Source of the DNA: Nocardia suismassiliense
Lineage (GTDB): Bacteria; Actinomycetota; Actinomycetes; Mycobacteriales; Mycobacteriaceae
Reading direction: 5' to 3'
DNA length: 64,000 nucleotides
NCBI RefSeq assembly: GCF_900269665.1
Contig: NZ_LT985361.1
Coordinates: 5,805,530 to 5,869,529 of the forward strand
Made by a program: the position numbers and the translations under genes. Shown in pieces: positions 1 to 8,193 of this stretch (within the stretch, counting starts at the first letter, position 1; each line of letters starts with the position of its first letter). The notes beneath the pieces are model-generated. The model did no database searches. It was given only the letters and a program-made list of their open reading frames with translations, and was not told the origin of the DNA.

Positions 1-614
1 GCTCCGCTGGACTGGCCGTTGAACCAGATACTGATCAGCCGGGAGGCGACGAAGGTGCCGAGCAGTCCGACGATGTAGAGCGGGATCACCGCGACGAAAC
101 CGGCAATGACCCTCGTGGACACCAGGAACGGCACACTCGGCACCGCCATCACCTCGAGCGCGTCGATCTCCTCGGATATTCGCATCGCGCCCAGTTGCGC
201 GGTGAAACCACAGCCCACCGTCGCCGAAAGCGCTAGCGCCGCAACCAGAGGCGCGATCTCGCGGGTATTGATGTAGCCGGTGAGGAAACCGGTCAAGGTC
301 GAGCTGCCGAGTGCGTCGAGCGCCTTGAAGCCCTGGAGTCCGACGACGACGCCGACCGAACCCGACATGAAAACGATGACGCCGATGGTGCCGCCGATCA
401 CCGCCAGCGCCCCGGTCCCGAAGGTCACTTCGGCCAGCAGCCGCATGACCTCCTTGCGGTAGTGCACGACGGTGCGCGGTATCCAGGCGATGGTGCGCGA
501 GTAGAACGACATCTGCTCGCCCGCCCGGTCGATCACATCCAGCGGCGCACGGACGATTCCGCCAAATCGCCGGGCCGGCTTCGCGAGGAGCGGAGGCCGA
601 TACTTCGTCGCCAT
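1..614 (-). CDS. MlaE/YrbE-family ABC transporter permease, second of pair (partial, C-terminus off window)
   Basis: Reading leftward from an ATG at 614, the frame stays open to base 1 and gives about 204 residues of a hydrophobic MlaE/YrbE permease. It carries the family hallmark in which a helix is followed by a SEEIDALEVM-type segment (here ISEEIDALEVMAV), just as in the upstream paralogue. In the family, two YrbE permeases with an MlaF-like ATPase and six secreted Mce proteins import lipids or sterols across the mycolic envelope. The start lies 3 bases after the stop of the first permease, so the two are co-transcribed. The mce genes themselves should follow to the left, outside the window. 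The symbol yrbEB would fit, but the mce paralogue number cannot be decided here. Confidence 0.9.
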   Translation of the reverse strand, partial: MATKYRPPLLAKPARRFGGIVRAPLDVIDRAGEQMSFYSRTIAWIPRTVVHYRKEVMRLLAEVTFGTGALAVIGGTIGVIVFMSGSVGVVVGLQGFKALDALGSSTLTGFLTGYINTREIAPLVAALALSATVGCGFTAQLGAMRISEEIDALEVMAVPSVPFLVSTRVIAGFVAVIPLYIVGLLGTFVASRLISIWFNGQSSG

Positions 615-617
615 GGA

Positions 618-1412
618 TCACGCCCCCTTCGCGGGGATGACTTGGAGGTAGACCAGCGTCACGATCAGGTTCACGAAGAAGAGCACCATGAAGGTGATGA
701 CCACTGACTGATTCACCGCCTCACCGACACCCTTCGGGCCACCGCCGGGCCGCAGGCCCTTGTAGGAGGCGATGACGCCGGCGAGGAATCCGAACAGCAG
801 TGCCTTGATCTCCCCGACCCACAGGTCGGGCAGCTGGGCCAGCGCCGAGAACGAGGCGAGGTACGCACCGGGCGTACCGCCTTGCAGGACAATGTTGTAG
901 AAGTAGCCACCGGCGATACCGACCACGGAGACCAGCCCGTTGAGCAGCACCGCCACCAGCATCATCGCGAGGACGCGAGGGACGACCAGCCGCTGGATGG
1001 GATCGATACCGAGCACCTCCATGGCGTCGATCTCCTCGCGGATGGTCCGGGAGCCGAGATCGGCGGCGACCGCCGAACCCGCCGCACCGGCGACGATCAA
1101 AGCGGTGACCACCGGGGCGGCCTGCTGGACGGTGGCCAGCACGCTGGCAGCGCCGGTGAACGACTCGGCACCGAGTTGTTTGATCAGCGATCCCGTCTGC
1201 AGTGCCACAACGGCACCGAACGGGATGGCAACCAATGCACTCGGCAGGATCGAGACACTCGCGACGAACCACGCTTGCTCGATGAACTCCCGAAATTGAA
1301 ATGGCCGCTGGAATGTCTTGCGCAGCACATCGATCGATAGTGCGAAGATATTGCCGACCTGGCTGAAGGCGGGCTCTAAAGAAGGCCGCAAATGTGCCGG
1401 GTTCGAATTCAC
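618..1412 (-). CDS. MlaE/YrbE-family ABC transporter permease, first of pair (YrbEA)
   Basis: A polytopic membrane protein of the MlaE/YrbE family, with the conserved IREEIDAMEVLGIDP segment in mid-protein followed by hydrophobic helices. It pairs with the second permease 3 bases downstream, as in mce operons of Mycobacterium, Nocardia and Rhodococcus. The frame is open upstream to an ATG at 1547 (309 residues), but the first 45 residues are low-complexity and basic and overlap the divergent MarR gene. The GTG at 1412 gives about 264 residues, nearer the family length, so I prefer it; a TTG six codons later is also possible. The role in lipid import is inferred from family. Confidence 0.85.
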   Translation of the reverse strand: MNSNPAHLRPSLEPAFSQVGNIFALSIDVLRKTFQRPFQFREFIEQAWFVASVSILPSALVAIPFGAVVALQTGSLIKQLGAESFTGAASVLATVQQAAPVVTALIVAGAAGSAVAADLGSRTIREEIDAMEVLGIDPIQRLVVPRVLAMMLVAVLLNGLVSVVGIAGGYFYNIVLQGGTPGAYLASFSALAQLPDLWVGEIKALLFGFLAGVIASYKGLRPGGGPKGVGEAVNQSVVITFMVLFFVNLIVTLVYLQVIPAKGA

Positions 1413-1559
1413 GAGGCGAACGCTACCCAGTGAATTGCTCTGCGGTACCTGGCAATTGCGTTTGCTGTGGCGGCTTGTAGCGCGGATCGGCGACCATTGT
1501 GGGAGATCACTGCGCGGGCACGACCCGCTGGTCACGATGCGCGACATACGCTTTCCGGC

Positions 1560-2129
1560 ATGCCCGAACTATCTGCGATGACGCACCTGAACCCACGTCT
1601 CCACCACCACATGAGCCGCGCCCAGGTCGCCGAAACCACCGACCGCGAGCCGCGCCGGCACCGCGACGTGACGGCATTAGCAGCGGCCCTGCAGATCGTC
1701 TCCGGCCTGATCATGCGCCGTACCCGCAACGACACCGCGATCGCGGAGCTGTCGCTGACCCAGGTGTCGATTCTGGCCCGCCTCGAGCGCGGCGGTGCGA
1801 TGTCCCATGCGGCGCTGGCGAAGATCGAACGGCTCCGACCTCAGACAATCCGCAATGTCGTCGACGGTCTGCGTGCCCGCGGCCTGGTCGTCGGTGAGCG
1901 CGACAGCGTGGACGGCCGCCGCATCAGGCTCGCCCTCACCGAGGCAGGGCGCGGCTGGGTGCGCGGCGTGCGGACCACAGCGCAGGACAGCTTCCTCACC
2001 CGTACCATGGCCGAGCAGCTCAGCCCGAAAGAATTGGCCACGCTCGCCGAGGCGCTGAAACTATTGGAACGCATCGCCTTCGCTCCGGCCGGCTCACACA
2101 GCACTCACCGCGATACTCCGTCGGGGTAG
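1560..2129 (+). CDS. MarR-family transcriptional regulator
   Basis: About 189 residues from the ATG at 1560; later ATGs at 1578 and 1611 are alternatives. The core shows a MarR winged helix: the LSLTQVSILARLERGG helix, a recognition region around KIERLRPQTIRNVVDGL and the wing motif DSVDGRRIRLALTEAGR, which matches the DxRDGRxxxxxLTxxG pattern of the family. It is divergent from the yrbE pair and its 5' end lies beside their start, so it may control the mce operon; that is inference. The N-terminal 40 residues before the winged helix are longer than usual. The stop codon sits inside a long inverted repeat that probably ends transcription. Confidence 0.85.
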   Translation: MPELSAMTHLNPRLHHHMSRAQVAETTDREPRRHRDVTALAAALQIVSGLIMRRTRNDTAIAELSLTQVSILARLERGGAMSHAALAKIERLRPQTIRNVVDGLRARGLVVGERDSVDGRRIRLALTEAGRGWVRGVRTTAQDSFLTRTMAEQLSPKELATLAEALKLLERIAFAPAGSHSTHRDTPSG

Positions 2130-2149
2130 AACGGAGTACCGCGGTGAGT
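2103..2149. terminator. Long inverted repeat, probable bidirectional terminator
   Basis: Two 19-base arms (2103-2121 and 2131-2149) are complementary with a single mismatch and flank a 9-base loop. The structure lies between the convergent MarR gene and the UbiB-aminotransferase gene and includes the MarR stop codon. No long T-run follows, as is common in high-GC actinomycetes. Confidence 0.7.
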
Positions 2150-2191
2150 ATTTCGCGATGGATCTGGCGGGCGGCTGCCAGTCCATCACGT

Positions 2192-4813
2192 CTAAGTGAC
2201 GAACAGCTGGTCGGCCAGCATTTCGTCGAGGCTCTTCTCGAATGCATGCGCGATCTGGTCGAGGTCTTCGACATCGTGGGCGGCGCTGATCAAGAAGCTG
2301 TGCATCTCGGGCAGATAGACATAGTGCTTGCGCATGTAGTAGGCCAGCGCGATCGTGGCCTTGAAATTACTGCCTGCCATTCTTTCCCGGTATAAGCCTG
2401 CGGCGCGGTGGCTGAAGTTCAGCGAGAAGATCGAGCGTTCGGCATTGATGCGGCAGGCGATTCCCCGCGACTGTGTCGCCGCACGCAACTGCTGCGCGAG
2501 CAGCTGGGTGTTGGCTTCGAGCCGGGGATAGATGTCGCGGTTGCTGTCGAGGTGGTCCAATACCGCGAGACCCGCCGTGCAGGTGAGCGAGTTGCCGCTC
2601 AGGGTGCCGCCCGCGAACACCTTGTTCTCGTAGTCGTAGAACGGATCCTGCGAGCTCTTGGCCATGTCGATCAAATATTGCTTGCCGATCACCGCCCCGC
2701 ACGGCAGTCCGCCGCCGATCACCTTGCCGAGGCAGGTGAGATCGGGGTGCACGTCGGCGAGTATCTGCGCGCCGCCGTAAGCGACCCGGAAACCGGAGAC
2801 CACCTCGTCGAAGATCAGCGGGATATCGAGTTCGGTACACAGCGCGCGCAGTGCCCGCAGGAACTCCACGTTCAGCGTCACCACCGAGGTCGGCATAGGT
2901 TCCAGGACAACGCAAGCCAGCTCGTCGGCGTGTTCACGCAGCCGGGCCAGGCCGGCGATATCGCCGTACTGCAGCACCATGGTGCCCTCGACGGCAGCCG
3001 GATCGGTGCCGAGCGAACCGGCGACCGGTTCGGGCCGGTCCTTGGCGCCGGAGAACCGGAACCACGAGCTCACCATCGCCTGATCGGAGAAGCCGTGGTA
3101 ATGCCCCTCGAACTTCGCCACCTTGGTGCGCCGCCGGTATCCGCGCGCCATCCGGATGGCGAAAAGTACCGCTTCGGTACCCGAATTGCACAGCACCGCC
3201 TTCTCTGCGGCGGGGAAGGCACCGACCAGCTTTTCGGCCAGCTCGAGCTCAGGCGTGTTGCCGATGCCGTTCACCAGCCCTTTGGACAGACCACCTGCGA
3301 TCGCCGCGTTGATTGCCGGGTGGGCGTAGCCGAGCAGATGCGGCCCGTAGCCACCGGACAGGTCGATGAAGGAATTCCCGTCGCAGTCGGTCACGCTGCC
3401 GCCGGAGGCTTCCGAGACGAATACCGGGAAACTGCTCGGGAAGAAATAGCGGTCGATGTGCGTCGGCGCTACCAGTGTCGCCTGCGCCCGATCACGCATG
3501 GCCAGCGATCCCGGCATCTGCTCTTGGAATTCGGCCTCGAACCGCTGCTCGACCTCGGCGCTCATGTACGGCGAGTAGCGATCGGTGAACTTGCGCGCGT
3601 TCGACCAGATATCGATGTCGGGGTCGATTTGGGTCGCGAAGCCCTCACCGGACAGAAAGACCAACTCCACCTTGGTGAACGTGGTCGTGTATTGCGAATC
3701 GTAGCGCCGCAGGATCGCATTGACGTCGTTGAAGTAGGCGACGGTAGACCACCGGTTGCTGGAGACGTCGAAATGCTGGCGCAGCACCGCCACCATTTCC
3801 GCCTCGTAGGAAGGGCGAAGCTCGGTCAGTGCCGGCGCGGCGTTCACGAAATGCCGGGTGAACCGGTCGACGGCGATCACCCATTCCTTGCGGCTGCACG
3901 CGTAGTAGAACGAGGACAGGCCCCATTTCTCGTCCTCGCTCAGCTCGGCCGTGACACCGTAGTCCACCAGGATCACTTCGCCGTCGGCGGTGAACATCAC
4001 GTTGCCCGGATGCGGGTCGCCGTGGCAGATGCCATGCATGTACAGCATCGTGTAGATCACGTCTTGGAGCCGCTGCGCGAGACGCTCGCGGGGGAACCCC
4101 ACCGCGTCGGCGAGCCGGCCCGGAATGCCGTCCATGTACTCCATCACCAGCATCCGCTCGGTGACTAATTCCGGCAGCACCGCAGGGACTTTCACGAACG
4201 GATGCGACGCGAAGTTGGCGTGGATACGCCGCTGCTGGGTCGCCTCGTGCGTCATATCCGACTGTGGCCGTAGCAGTCTGGCCACTTCATCGAACCGTTT
4301 GGGCAGGTCGAGATACCGTATCGGCCACACAACGGCGTGGGTCAGCCGCACCGCGGTGCGCAGTGAACGCAGACTGTCCTCGATCTGCTCGGGAACCGAA
4401 TCCTTGACCAGCTTCACCGCGACTCTGCGTCCGTCGAGCAGTTCGGCGGCGTGCACCTGAGCCACGGAGGCGCTTGCGATCGGCTCCAGGTCGAAAGACC
4501 GAAAGGTTGCCTCCAGGGGGGCGCCGAGCTCTCGTTCGATGGCTCGCCGGGTCTGGTCTTCGGGCATGTGTGGCGTGTGGTCTTGCAGCACACGCAGTGT
4601 GTTCACCCAGGATTCGGGTAGCAGGTCCGATCGCGTGGCCGCGATCTGTCCGATCTTGATATATATCGGACCCATGCGCAGCAGGAAGGCGAGCAGGGCG
4701 TCGGCCCGGCGCTGCTCCGAACTACCCCTGGTGCCCGGTCGTATCGAACCGATCGAGTATTCGGCAGCGCCGAGTGTCGCACAGCCGACGGCTTTGGCGA
4801 GATGTGTGAGCAT
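2192..4813 (-). CDS. Fusion protein: UbiB/ABC1 atypical kinase + class III (glutamate-1-semialdehyde-type) aminotransferase
   Basis: Starting at the ATG at 4813 this is one uninterrupted frame of 873 residues. Residues about 40-430 are a UbiB/ABC1/COQ8-type atypical kinase with the KxGQ motif (KIGQ, 53-56), the VAVK lysine (134), the catalytic loop HGDPHPGN (264-271) and the metal-binding DYG (284-286), so it looks catalytically intact. Residues about 450-873 are a fold-type I PLP aminotransferase of class III, closest in style to glutamate-1-semialdehyde aminomutases: SGTEA (544-548), GHYHG (570-574), FDEV (668-671) and the Schiff-base lysine in LGKVIGGG (Lys697). It is the last gene of a three-gene operon after the acyl-AMP ligase and KAS III genes, 23 bases after the latter. 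In prodigiosin and tambjamine pathways a class III aminotransferase (PigE, TamH) makes the amine or monopyrrole partner, so amination of an acyl-derived carbonyl is the likely role. The kinase-like half has no known counterpart there. An upstream in-frame extension to 5038 overlaps the KAS III gene and is rejected. Confidence 0.88.
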   Translation of the reverse strand: MLTHLAKAVGCATLGAAEYSIGSIRPGTRGSSEQRRADALLAFLLRMGPIYIKIGQIAATRSDLLPESWVNTLRVLQDHTPHMPEDQTRRAIERELGAPLEATFRSFDLEPIASASVAQVHAAELLDGRRVAVKLVKDSVPEQIEDSLRSLRTAVRLTHAVVWPIRYLDLPKRFDEVARLLRPQSDMTHEATQQRRIHANFASHPFVKVPAVLPELVTERMLVMEYMDGIPGRLADAVGFPRERLAQRLQDVIYTMLYMHGICHGDPHPGNVMFTADGEVILVDYGVTAELSEDEKWGLSSFYYACSRKEWVIAVDRFTRHFVNAAPALTELRPSYEAEMVAVLRQHFDVSSNRWSTVAYFNDVNAILRRYDSQYTTTFTKVELVFLSGEGFATQIDPDIDIWSNARKFTDRYSPYMSAEVEQRFEAEFQEQMPGSLAMRDRAQATLVAPTHIDRYFFPSSFPVFVSEASGGSVTDCDGNSFIDLSGGYGPHLLGYAHPAINAAIAGGLSKGLVNGIGNTPELELAEKLVGAFPAAEKAVLCNSGTEAVLFAIRMARGYRRRTKVAKFEGHYHGFSDQAMVSSWFRFSGAKDRPEPVAGSLGTDPAAVEGTMVLQYGDIAGLARLREHADELACVVLEPMPTSVVTLNVEFLRALRALCTELDIPLIFDEVVSGFRVAYGGAQILADVHPDLTCLGKVIGGGLPCGAVIGKQYLIDMAKSSQDPFYDYENKVFAGGTLSGNSLTCTAGLAVLDHLDSNRDIYPRLEANTQLLAQQLRAATQSRGIACRINAERSIFSLNFSHRAAGLYRERMAGSNFKATIALAYYMRKHYVYLPEMHSFLISAAHDVEDLDQIAHAFEKSLDEMLADQLFVT

Positions 4814-4836
4814 ATAACCACCGTTTTCGATACTCG

Positions 4837-5880
4837 TCAGAGGACGAAAGAGAAAGCGCCGAACGACATTCCGGCGCTGCCGACCCAACCGACCGCGCGC
4901 TCGCCGCGTTGCAGCACACCGGATTCGATCGCCGAAGCCATCGCGGTGGGCACCGAGGCCGACACGATATTTCCGGTTGTGGGGAAGACGTGATGGATCA
5001 CCTTGCCGAGCCCGACGGTGTCGGCCATCAGCTGCCACTGGCGCTTGCTCGAGGCATGGGTGAACAGGGCCGACACATTCTCCGGATCCACGTCCAGACT
5101 CCGGAAGACGCTCAACGTGTCGGGCACGCCGATCTCGTGCATCTCCGCCCCGAACGAGGTGAAGTACCCGGTGCCGTTGGCGGCCACTTTATCCGACGGT
5201 TCGCAGAACCCTTCGTAGCCCGGCAATGTCACGTTGCACAGTGGTGCCAGATCCGGGCGGGAGATGAACCGGAAATTCCACGGGTCGCCGTCGTCGGCGC
5301 TCAGCACCGTCGCCGACGCGGCCTCCCCGAGGGTGTAGGCCGGGAAGATCGATGCCAGCGACTCCGCGTTGGGCAGCGTGAACAGGTGCGGGAACACCAT
5401 CCCGCCCATCCGTAAACTGAACTCGGCGTTGACGATCACCGCGGTGCGATACTGCCCCGACCGCAGCATCGACTCGGCCACCTGCGCGGCGCGCGTCCAG
5501 CTCATGCACGCGTCGATGATGTCGAAGCAGTGCGCCTTGTCGAATCCGAGCGCGGCGGCGCAGTGGTAGGCGCCGCCCGGTTCGAGGAACCCGCGCCCGA
5601 TACCGGTGTAGATGAGCAGATCGACCTCGCCGGCGTCTATCTCCGCCTGGCTCAGTGCGGTGGTGGTGGCGTCGCGGAGCAGCTCGAGTGGGCGCTCCCC
5701 CGTGTCGAGCCAGTGCCGTTCGTCCGAACCCGTGTAGCGCAGATAGGTGTCGATCTTGCGGAGCGTGTCGTCGAGGTCGCCGTCGAATCCGACCGAGCTG
5801 TGTTCGGCTATCAGGTCGAGGATGTCGGCATTGGTGACCGTTCTAGACGGCAGGCCGGCCGCGACAGAACAAAGTTTCAT
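4837..5880 (-). CDS. Beta-ketoacyl-ACP synthase III-like condensing enzyme
   Basis: 347 residues of thiolase fold. The catalytic triad is visible: Cys125 in DIIDACMSW, His275 in FTHASSKRQ and Asn304 in PTTGNIVSASVP, so the protein should be an active Cys-His-Asn KAS III-type enzyme. It begins next to the stop of the acyl-AMP ligase-ACP gene (5882), so the two are probably translated together. FabH-like enzymes in secondary metabolism either start chains from acyl-CoA, extend carrier-bound acyl groups, or act as acyltransferases (CerJ type). The adjoining ligase-ACP suggests the ACP-bound fatty acyl is its substrate. The product passed to the downstream aminotransferase could be a beta-keto acyl or, after decarboxylation, a methyl ketone; this is inference. 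RedP of the undecylprodigiosin cluster is also a KAS III, but it works with RedQ and RedR, which are not here. Confidence 0.88.
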   Translation of the reverse strand: MKLCSVAAGLPSRTVTNADILDLIAEHSSVGFDGDLDDTLRKIDTYLRYTGSDERHWLDTGERPLELLRDATTTALSQAEIDAGEVDLLIYTGIGRGFLEPGGAYHCAAALGFDKAHCFDIIDACMSWTRAAQVAESMLRSGQYRTAVIVNAEFSLRMGGMVFPHLFTLPNAESLASIFPAYTLGEAASATVLSADDGDPWNFRFISRPDLAPLCNVTLPGYEGFCEPSDKVAANGTGYFTSFGAEMHEIGVPDTLSVFRSLDVDPENVSALFTHASSKRQWQLMADTVGLGKVIHHVFPTTGNIVSASVPTAMASAIESGVLQRGERAVGWVGSAGMSFGAFSFVL

Positions 5881-5881
5881 C

Positions 5882-7936
5882 TCACATCCTCGCGGTCGCG
5901 GGGCTGAGGGCTTCCGCGATGGCGTCCACCATGTGCGCGACAGACTCCGATTCCCAGAGCAGTTCCGGCGCGAACCGCTGACCCGCCCACGTCTCCAGGC
6001 TCTCGTGTAGATCGATCTGGTCTATCGAGCCGAAGCCGTGGTCGATGAGTGATCGGCTCAGATCCAGGACGGGTTTGCCGGGGCCGGGTCTTTCGTCTAT
6101 CCAGGCGCGCACCCGCTCGATCAAGCCGAGCCGAACGAGCTCGGTCATGCTGTGCGATCCGGAGGGCTCCGTAGCGCGGTTCTCGTTCTCGGTAGTTTCA
6201 CTCATCGTCTGCACGCCTTCCCTGCGATAGATCTCGGATAGCCGACCGGCTTGAAAATCGTTGCGGCACTGTTGCCGACGCAGTTTGCCGCTGGTCGTGC
6301 GCGGAATCGTGCCGGGGGCGATGAGCACGACCGTCCCCGCAGCGATGCCGTGCCGCTCGGCCACGAGCTCGTGCATCGCGGTGACCAGCGCGGTCGGTTC
6401 GGCAGTGCTGTCCGGCCGATATTCGGCGACCAGCACCAGGCTCTCCTGCCCGTCCTTTTCCACGCCGAAGGCGAGCACGCTGCCCGCGCGTAGCTCGTCG
6501 TGACCGTCGGCGAGTGTGCCCTCGATGTCCTCGAGGTAGTAGTTCACCCCGTTGACGATCATCATGTTCTTCAGACGGCCGCAGATGAACAGCTCGCCCG
6601 CGTACAGGAATCCGAGGTCACCGGTCCGCAGCCACGTGGTGCTCTCGCCGTCGATCCGGGCGCCGAAAGTCTGTGCGGTGTCCTCCGGTCGCTGCCAGTA
6701 GCCGGGCGATACGGCTGGCCCGGATACCCAGATCTCGCCGACCCGGCGGTCGGGCAGGCGGAACGCGGTCGCCGGGTCGACGATGGCGAGCTCGGTGGAC
6801 AAGGCGGTGACGCCGAGACCGACCAGGTCGACGCCGTCGTCATCGGCGGCGCTGGGTTCGGCCTTGCCCGAACCCAGCGCCGACCGATCGAACCGCTCCG
6901 ACAGGCGTCTGCCCCGCACATCGCCGCAGGTCACTTTGAGGGTTGCTTCGGCGAGTCCGTAACCGGGGGTGAGGGTGGTCGCGCGAAGCCCGGACGGCTC
7001 GAACGTAGCGTGGAACCGGTCGAGTGAAACCTTTCGCACGGGTTCGGCACCGTTGCTCAATGCCCGCCAGCTGCGGAGGTCCAGCGCGGCGCGCTGCTGC
7101 GGCGTGGTTTTTTCCACGCACAGATCGAGTGCGAAATTCGGTGCGCCGCTGTGGGTTCCGCGGTAGGTGTGGATGGCATCCAGCCAGCGGACCGGATTCT
7201 TGACGAAGGTGGACGGCGCCATGAGTACGGCAGTGCACCCGGTGTAGACGGGCAGCAGTATCCCGGTGACCTGTCCGAAGTCGTGGAAGTGCGGCAGCCA
7301 CGACACGATGGTGTCGTCGTGGCCGACCTGCCAGCAATGTGCCATATCGGCGCTCTGGTGCAGCGCCATGGCGTGATCGATGATCACACCCTTGGGCGTG
7401 GCCGTGGAGCCGGAGGTGTACTGCAGATAGGCGACGGTGGAGCCGTCGGCCGCAGCCGCAGGGTCCACGTCGTCGGGACCCCGCAGGGTATCGGTGGCGA
7501 CCCGCGGCAGGGCGGTAAACGAGTAGCCCGAGTCCAGCGAATCCAATTCGAGGACAGCCTCGCGGGTGGTCAGCACCGCGGCGGCGGCGCAATCCCGTGC
7601 GACCGCATCGATCTGCCCGGCTCGGCCGCGGGCCGGCTCGTAGAGCGGCACGGCGATCAGTCCGGCATAGAGGCAGCCGAAAAACGCGGTGACGTAGTCC
7701 AGCCCGGCCGGGTACAGCAGCAGCACCCGGTCGCCGCGGGCGAACCGCGCACCGAGGGTGTGCGTCAGTATCCGGGCGCGCCGATCCAGCTCACGATAGG
7801 TGAGAACGTCGGATTCCCGACCGTTCTCATCAAGGAAGGTATATGCCGTGCGATCACCGAGTTGCCGAGCTCTCGTACTGACGAGATCGACCCAGTTTCG
7901 CGCGGTGACTACAGAATCCATGGACAAGGTCTTCAT
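5882..7936 (-). CDS. Fatty acyl-AMP ligase fused to a C-terminal acyl carrier domain
   Basis: 684 residues from the ATG at 7936; a closer ATG at 7921 is possible and the frame extends to 8008. The ANL-superfamily domain shows the ATP loop YTSGSTATPKGV (about 173-184), SWLPHFHD, GYGLAEATLK and the TGDLG motif, in the arrangement of FAAL (FadD32-like) ligases. The C-terminal 75 residues form a carrier domain with the attachment motif GFGSID (Ser about 637). A Met in this linker (MSETTENENR) could be a second start making free carrier protein. By family it would adenylate a fatty acid and load it on its own carrier, so it is the entry point for the non-bipyrrole half of the product. It heads the leftward operon with the KAS III and UbiB-aminotransferase genes and is divergent from the phosphopantetheinyl transferase that should activate the carrier. 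Confidence 0.9.
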   Translation of the reverse strand: MKTLSMDSVVTARNWVDLVSTRARQLGDRTAYTFLDENGRESDVLTYRELDRRARILTHTLGARFARGDRVLLLYPAGLDYVTAFFGCLYAGLIAVPLYEPARGRAGQIDAVARDCAAAAVLTTREAVLELDSLDSGYSFTALPRVATDTLRGPDDVDPAAAADGSTVAYLQYTSGSTATPKGVIIDHAMALHQSADMAHCWQVGHDDTIVSWLPHFHDFGQVTGILLPVYTGCTAVLMAPSTFVKNPVRWLDAIHTYRGTHSGAPNFALDLCVEKTTPQQRAALDLRSWRALSNGAEPVRKVSLDRFHATFEPSGLRATTLTPGYGLAEATLKVTCGDVRGRRLSERFDRSALGSGKAEPSAADDDGVDLVGLGVTALSTELAIVDPATAFRLPDRRVGEIWVSGPAVSPGYWQRPEDTAQTFGARIDGESTTWLRTGDLGFLYAGELFICGRLKNMMIVNGVNYYLEDIEGTLADGHDELRAGSVLAFGVEKDGQESLVLVAEYRPDSTAEPTALVTAMHELVAERHGIAAGTVVLIAPGTIPRTTSGKLRRQQCRNDFQAGRLSEIYRREGVQTMSETTENENRATEPSGSHSMTELVRLGLIERVRAWIDERPGPGKPVLDLSRSLIDHGFGSIDQIDLHESLETWAGQRFAPELLWESESVAHMVDAIAEALSPATARM

Positions 7937-8193
7937 GCCAGCCTCTACGTAACGAACCCAGAAATATTCAGCGAATCGGAGCAATTGCGAATCAGGGCCG
8001 TTTTTCATAGTCGATTCGAACGAACTCCGGCCAAGCTACCCACGGAATCAGCAGCGCGTCAATACTTTCCGCAATCATGGCGTGGAACATGCGCATCCGC
8101 CGTCAACCAGCTCGAATTCGTCAGCAATCGGTCAGTCTTATCGTCAGCAACTACCCGGATACTGTCGTCATTCACATACTGGAGAATTACCGA
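7937..8193. promoter_or_regulatory. Divergent promoter region between the acyl-ligase and phosphopantetheinyl transferase operons
   Basis: About 257 bases of visibly AT-richer sequence separate two divergent operons of the cluster, so promoters for both should lie here. I could not identify unambiguous -35/-10 boxes or a clear SARP repeat array. Both flanking frames run on into this region without convincing start sites, and I treat those extensions as noncoding. Confidence 0.45.

Noticed and set aside
2408..4168. 586-residue open frame antisense to the UbiB-aminotransferase
   Set aside because: Arg/His/Gly-rich shadow of a high-GC gene; no start signal or domain, and the opposite strand has complete motifs.
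2192..4813. HemL glutamate-1-semialdehyde aminomutase for haem synthesis
   Set aside because: No other haem gene is near, and it is fused to a UbiB kinase in a biosynthetic operon.
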